Shown here piece after piece: positions 54,062-56,822 of a stretch of 56,822 bases of DNA. The DNA lies in contig JAFYJW010000032.1 in NCBI GenBank assembly GCA_017537925.1, positions 1 through 56,822 of the forward strand, in the 5' to 3' direction. The notes beneath the pieces were generated by a model that did no database searches, was not told where the DNA came from, and saw nothing but the letters and a program-made list of their open reading frames with translations. Position 1 is the first letter of the stretch. The number at the start of each line of letters is the position of its first letter. Source of the DNA: Synergistes sp. (GTDB taxonomy: Bacteria > Synergistota > Synergistia > Synergistales > Synergistaceae). The translations under genes and the position numbers were made by a program.

Positions 54062-54478
54062 ATGGATCGCAAAATTCGCGTAGTTGTTGCGAAACCGGGA
54101 CTTGACGGCCACGACCGTGGCGCTAAGGTCATTGCAAGAGCATTCAGAGACGCAGGGATGGAGGTCATCTACACCGGCCTTCGTCAGACGCCGGAACAGA
54201 TCGTTGCCACAGCGATACAGGAAGACGCGGACGCGATCGGAATAAGCATCCTTTCCGGCGCTCACGAATACTGCTTTAAAACAATAATCGACCTTCTCAA
54301 AGAGAAGAAGGCAGATGATATTATCGTCTTCGGCGGCGGAGTTATCCCCGAGACAGACTATCCGACACTGCTGGGCTTCGGCGCGGGCGCGATATTCGGC
54401 CCCGGCACGCCTACGACGGTAACGATAGAATGGCTCGAGAAAGCCGTAGCCGAAAAGAGAGCGAAAGAGGCCAAATAA
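54062..54478 (+). CDS. Methylmalonyl-CoA mutase, cobalamin-binding (small) subunit
   Basis: A 138-residue B12-binding flavodoxin-like domain. DGHDRG (residues 15-20) is the DxHxxG motif in which His17 replaces dimethylbenzimidazole as the lower cobalt ligand. The later SILSGAH and [11 protein letters not shown] loops cradle the nucleotide tail. It lies 31 nt after the catalytic subunit gene, with AAGGAGG upstream, and forms the active holoenzyme with it. The charged C-terminal helix is slightly extended. Confidence 0.94.
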   Translation: MDRKIRVVVAKPGLDGHDRGAKVIARAFRDAGMEVIYTGLRQTPEQIVATAIQEDADAIGISILSGAHEYCFKTIIDLLKEKKADDIIVFGGGVIPETDYPTLLGFGAGAIFGPGTPTTVTIEWLEKAVAEKRAKEAK

Positions 54479-54480
54479 AA

Positions 54481-54885
54481 ATGAAGATCAAATGTGTAGA
54501 CCATATCGGTGTTGCTGTAAAGAGTATCGATGAAGCGCTGAAGTTCTGGGAGGCAACTCTCGGAGTGAAGTGCCACGGAATCGAAGAAGTCAAGGAGCAG
54601 AAGGTAAAGACCGCGTTCCTGCCGATCGACGATACCGAATTCGAACTTCTTGAGGGAACCGCGGAAGACAGCCCCGTCACAAAGTACATAGAAAAGAACG
54701 GACAGGGCATCCAGCATGTCGCGGTGAGAGTCGAAGATCTGGAAGCAGCGCTTGCGGAGCTCAAGGAAAAGGGCGTACGCCTGATAGACGAGAAACCGCG
54801 CATCGGCGCCGGCGGCGCCAAAATAGCTTTCGTGCATCCGAAGGCAAGCGGCGGAGTGCTTCTCGAGCTCTGCCAGCGCGACTAA
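54481..54885 (+). CDS. mce: Methylmalonyl-CoA epimerase
   Basis: A 134-residue VOC-fold enzyme converting (R)- and (S)-methylmalonyl-CoA, the link between mutase and decarboxylase. Metal ligands are His8 (VDHIGVAV), His80 region (GIQHVAVRV), and the C-terminal Glu in LLELCQ, with a Glu in TEFELLEG. It begins 2 nt after the preceding stop codon with only a weak ribosome-binding site, so its translation is probably coupled to that of the cobalamin subunit. Length matches the family. Confidence 0.93.
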   Translation: MKIKCVDHIGVAVKSIDEALKFWEATLGVKCHGIEEVKEQKVKTAFLPIDDTEFELLEGTAEDSPVTKYIEKNGQGIQHVAVRVEDLEAALAELKEKGVRLIDEKPRIGAGGAKIAFVHPKASGGVLLELCQRD

Positions 54886-54895
54886 TTCTGTAAAG

Positions 54896-54967
54896 ATACG
54901 GACGTGCGGCTCAGCCGCCCCGTATAGGCAATGCGGGCGTGAGCACTATGCATATAGTGTTCACGCC
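54896..54967 (+). other. Two consecutive hairpins between the epimerase and decarboxylase genes
   Basis: Hairpin 1 pairs ATACGG with CCGTAT around GCGG-CTCA-GCCGC (54896-54926). Hairpin 2 is GGCGTGA-G-CACTAT-GCAT-ATAGTG-T-TCACGCC (54936-54967). No T-run follows, so they are not obvious terminators; mRNA processing or partial attenuation is possible. Confidence 0.6.
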
Positions 54968-54995
54968 ATAGAAATTATGAGGAGGTAAAGATTTT

Positions 54996-56555
54996 ATGGC
55001 GGACAAAACGATCGACGAACTGTGTGCTGCTCTCCTTGCCAGACGCGAAAAAGCTTCTCTCGGCGGCGGCGAAAAAGCCATCGCCAAGCAGCATGACAAA
55101 GGCAAGATGACGGCACGCGAGCGCATCGACGCAGTTCTTGACCCCGGCAGTTTCGTGGAGATCGATGAATTTGTCGAACACCGCTGCACCAATTTCGGTC
55201 TTGACAAAACAACGTTCCTCGGCGACGGCGTAGTCACAGGCTACGGCACGATAGACGGACGCATCGTCTACGTATTCAGCCAGGACTTCACGGTAATGGG
55301 CGGATCACTCGGCGAGATGCACGCTCAGAAGATATGCAAGGTACTCGACCTTGCCCTCACCAACGGAGCCCCCTGCATCGGCATCAACGACTCCGGCGGC
55401 GCCCGCATCCAGGAAGCGGTAGACGCTCTTTCCGGCTACGGCAAGATATTCTTCCGCAACGTTAAGGCAAGCGGCGTTATCCCGCAGTTTTCGATAATCG
55501 CCGGTCCCTGCGCCGGCGGCGCAGTTTACAGCCCGGCACTTACCGACTTCATCTTCATGGTCGACAAGATCGGCATCATGCACATCACAGGCCCGCAGGT
55601 CATCAAATCCGTGACCGGCGAAGACGTGACCTCCGAGCAGATCGGCGGCGCCCGCGCCCACAACTCGACTTCCGGATGCGCCCACTTCTTCGCGGCGACC
55701 GAAGCGGAATGCTACGCGCAGGTACGCAGAGTGATGAGCTTCCTTCCCAGCAACAACATGGAAGAGCCTCCCTTCAAAGAGACCGGCGACGATCCCGCAC
55801 GCATGGATCCGGAGCTCCGCAACATAGTCCCGACGAACCCGAACCGCGGCTACGACGTCCGCGACGTTATCAAAAAGGTCGTTGACAACGGCGACTTCTG
55901 CGAAGTGCAGGAACTCTACGCGCTGAATATAGTGACCGGCTTTGCCAGAGTCGGAGGACGCGTTATCGGAATCATCGCAAACCAGGCCAAATTCATGGCC
56001 GGCTGCCTCGACATAGACGCTTCCGATAAAGCAAGCCGCCATATCCGCATCTGCGACGCCTTCAACATCCCCATCGTCACGTTCGAAGACGTTCCCGGAT
56101 ATCTCCCCGGACTCAAACAGGAGATGGGCGGCATAATCCGCCACGGCGCGAAGCTGCTTTACGCCTACAGCGAAGCGACTGCGCCGAAGATCACGATCGT
56201 AATGCGCAAGGCATACGGCGGCTCATACCTCGGTATGTGCAGCAAAGACCTCGGAGCAGACGTAGTGCTTGCGTGGCCGCAGGCTCAGATAGCGGTCATG
56301 GGAGCCGAAGGCGCCGCGAACATCATCTTCCGCAAAGAGATCGAAGCGGCGGAGGACAAGGTCGCAAAGAGAGCGGAAAAGATCGAAGAATACAAAGAAT
56401 CCTTCGCTAATCCGTACCGTGCGGCACAGCGCGGATTTGTTGACCGCGTCATCCTTCCCGAAGAAACGCGTCCTGCTCTCTATCAGGCGCTTCTGATGAC
56501 AGAAAGCAAGAGCGAGCTGCGCCCGAAGCGCAAGCACGGCATACTGCCCAACTAA
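54996..56555 (+). CDS. mmdA: Methylmalonyl-CoA decarboxylase alpha / propionyl-CoA carboxylase beta-type carboxyltransferase
   Basis: A 519-residue biotin-dependent carboxyltransferase of the MmdA/PccB family. Two crotonase-like halves carry the two oxyanion-hole glycine stretches: GSLGEMHAQKICKV...NDSGGARIQE...GPCAGGAVYSPAL in the N half and FEDVPGYLPG...RKAYGGSYLGM in the C half. It transfers the carboxyl group from (S)-methylmalonyl-CoA to carrier biotin, releasing propionyl-CoA. The following OadG-like gene indicates the Na+-pumping decarboxylase complex rather than an ATP-dependent carboxylase. AGGAGGT lies 8 nt before the ATG. Confidence 0.92.
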   Translation: MADKTIDELCAALLARREKASLGGGEKAIAKQHDKGKMTARERIDAVLDPGSFVEIDEFVEHRCTNFGLDKTTFLGDGVVTGYGTIDGRIVYVFSQDFTVMGGSLGEMHAQKICKVLDLALTNGAPCIGINDSGGARIQEAVDALSGYGKIFFRNVKASGVIPQFSIIAGPCAGGAVYSPALTDFIFMVDKIGIMHITGPQVIKSVTGEDVTSEQIGGARAHNSTSGCAHFFAATEAECYAQVRRVMSFLPSNNMEEPPFKETGDDPARMDPELRNIVPTNPNRGYDVRDVIKKVVDNGDFCEVQELYALNIVTGFARVGGRVIGIIANQAKFMAGCLDIDASDKASRHIRICDAFNIPIVTFEDVPGYLPGLKQEMGGIIRHGAKLLYAYSEATAPKITIVMRKAYGGSYLGMCSKDLGADVVLAWPQAQIAVMGAEGAANIIFRKEIEAAEDKVAKRAEKIEEYKESFANPYRAAQRGFVDRVILPEETRPALYQALLMTESKSELRPKRKHGILPN

Positions 56556-56573
56556 AGCAGGGAGCCACTGACA

Positions 56574-56822
56574 ATGCAGAGTTCGATAAGCTCATTCTTT
56601 GTCGGGGTCCCGGGCGGGCTGATAATGTCATGCATCGCTTTCAGCATCGTCTTCATCGTCATCATGGGGCTGATGTTCGTCATGATGGGAATGAAGCACG
56701 TCTGCAGCGCGATAGACAATGTCGGCAAAGCTAAAGCCGCGGCGCCCGCCAAGAGCGCGGCGCCCGCACCGGCGGCTCCTGCCCCGGCGGCGGCACCTGC
56801 CGCTCCCGCGGGAGACGACGGC
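56574..56822 (+). CDS. OadG/MmdD-like small membrane subunit of the sodium-pump decarboxylase (3' end beyond window)
   Basis: 83 codons up to the window edge. One N-terminal transmembrane helix (about 13-40, LIMSCIAFSIVFIVIMGLMFVMMG) is followed by a short linker and a run of Ala and Pro (AAPAPAAPAPAAAP). This is the typical architecture of OadG and MmdD, where the Pro/Ala linker leads to a C-terminal domain or merges with the biotin carrier. GGGAG lies 9 nt before the ATG. It would anchor the carboxyltransferase to the Na+-translocating beta subunit, probably encoded just beyond the window. Confidence 0.82.
   Translation, partial: MQSSISSFFVGVPGGLIMSCIAFSIVFIVIMGLMFVMMGMKHVCSAIDNVGKAKAAAPAKSAAPAPAAPAPAAAPAAPAGDDG

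Noticed and set aside
1-56822. CRISPR arrays, insertion sequences or prophage
   Set aside because: No regularly spaced direct repeats, transposase, integrase or terminal inverted repeats were seen anywhere in the window.

Overview
This 56.8 kb window looks like chromosomal DNA of a Gram-negative-type (diderm), anaerobic, amino-acid-fermenting bacterium. A member of the Synergistota, near Cloacibacillus or Synergistes, is my best guess. The reasons are an RND/TolC efflux system (so an outer membrane), a methylmalonyl-CoA to propionate route with a biotin/sodium-pump-type decarboxylase, a flavodiiron protein, formate-THF ligase, a FocA-type channel and a selenium/molybdenum module. Many genes use TTG start codons. 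The genus is inference from gene content, not from a marker gene. No mobile element, CRISPR array or rRNA was seen.

Region 1 (1-15.5 kb, minus strand, read right to left) is a surface-glycan locus behind one good promoter. It holds dTDP-sugar genes (rfbB, rfbA, rfbC), a DegT-type aminotransferase, a GNAT N-acyltransferase and a giant tandem WecF-like glycosyltransferase. It also holds a small dedicated acyl-building cassette: two KASIII enzymes, two acyl carrier proteins, two SDR reductases and an AMP-forming ligase. Two acyltransferase-3 membrane proteins complete it, one frameshifted and one cut by the window edge. Together they look built to make a 4-amino-6-deoxy sugar carrying an unusual short (probably hydroxy-) acyl group and to polymerise or decorate a glycan with it.

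Region 2 (15.5-24 kb) carries a Sel1-repeat protein, a FocA/NirC channel, tRNA-Thr and tRNA-Tyr, a small exported protein and ilvA. A selenium/molybdenum set follows: YedE-like transporter, TusA/YedF-like protein, XdhC-like protein, molybdopterin-binding protein and a Fur-family regulator. The YedE leader contains a structured RNA element.

Region 3 (24.2-29.6 kb) is the ilvN-ilvC-ilvB-ilvD operon, preceded by a textbook transcription attenuator with a branched-chain-codon leader peptide.

Region 4 (29.6-38.6 kb) has fhs (minus), a phosphodiester glycosidase-family exported protein (plus) and an RND pump operon (minus). A 15-bp perfect inverted repeat lies near the pump promoter. Region 5 (38.7-47.4 kb, plus) is a run of malQ, two paired LtaS/OpgB-like phosphoglycerol transferases, a BcsA-like glycosyltransferase, an LplT-like transporter and a class II aldolase.

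Region 6 (47.4-56.8 kb) carries a 2x[4Fe-4S] ferredoxin, an NhaC antiporter, a small membrane protein, a flavodiiron protein coupled to a DUF3298-like exported protein, and then the methylmalonyl-CoA mutase (two subunits), epimerase, decarboxylase alpha subunit and the start of an OadG-like subunit. The last set converts succinyl-CoA-level intermediates to propionyl-CoA and probably drives sodium export, which fits a neighbouring Na+/H+ antiporter.
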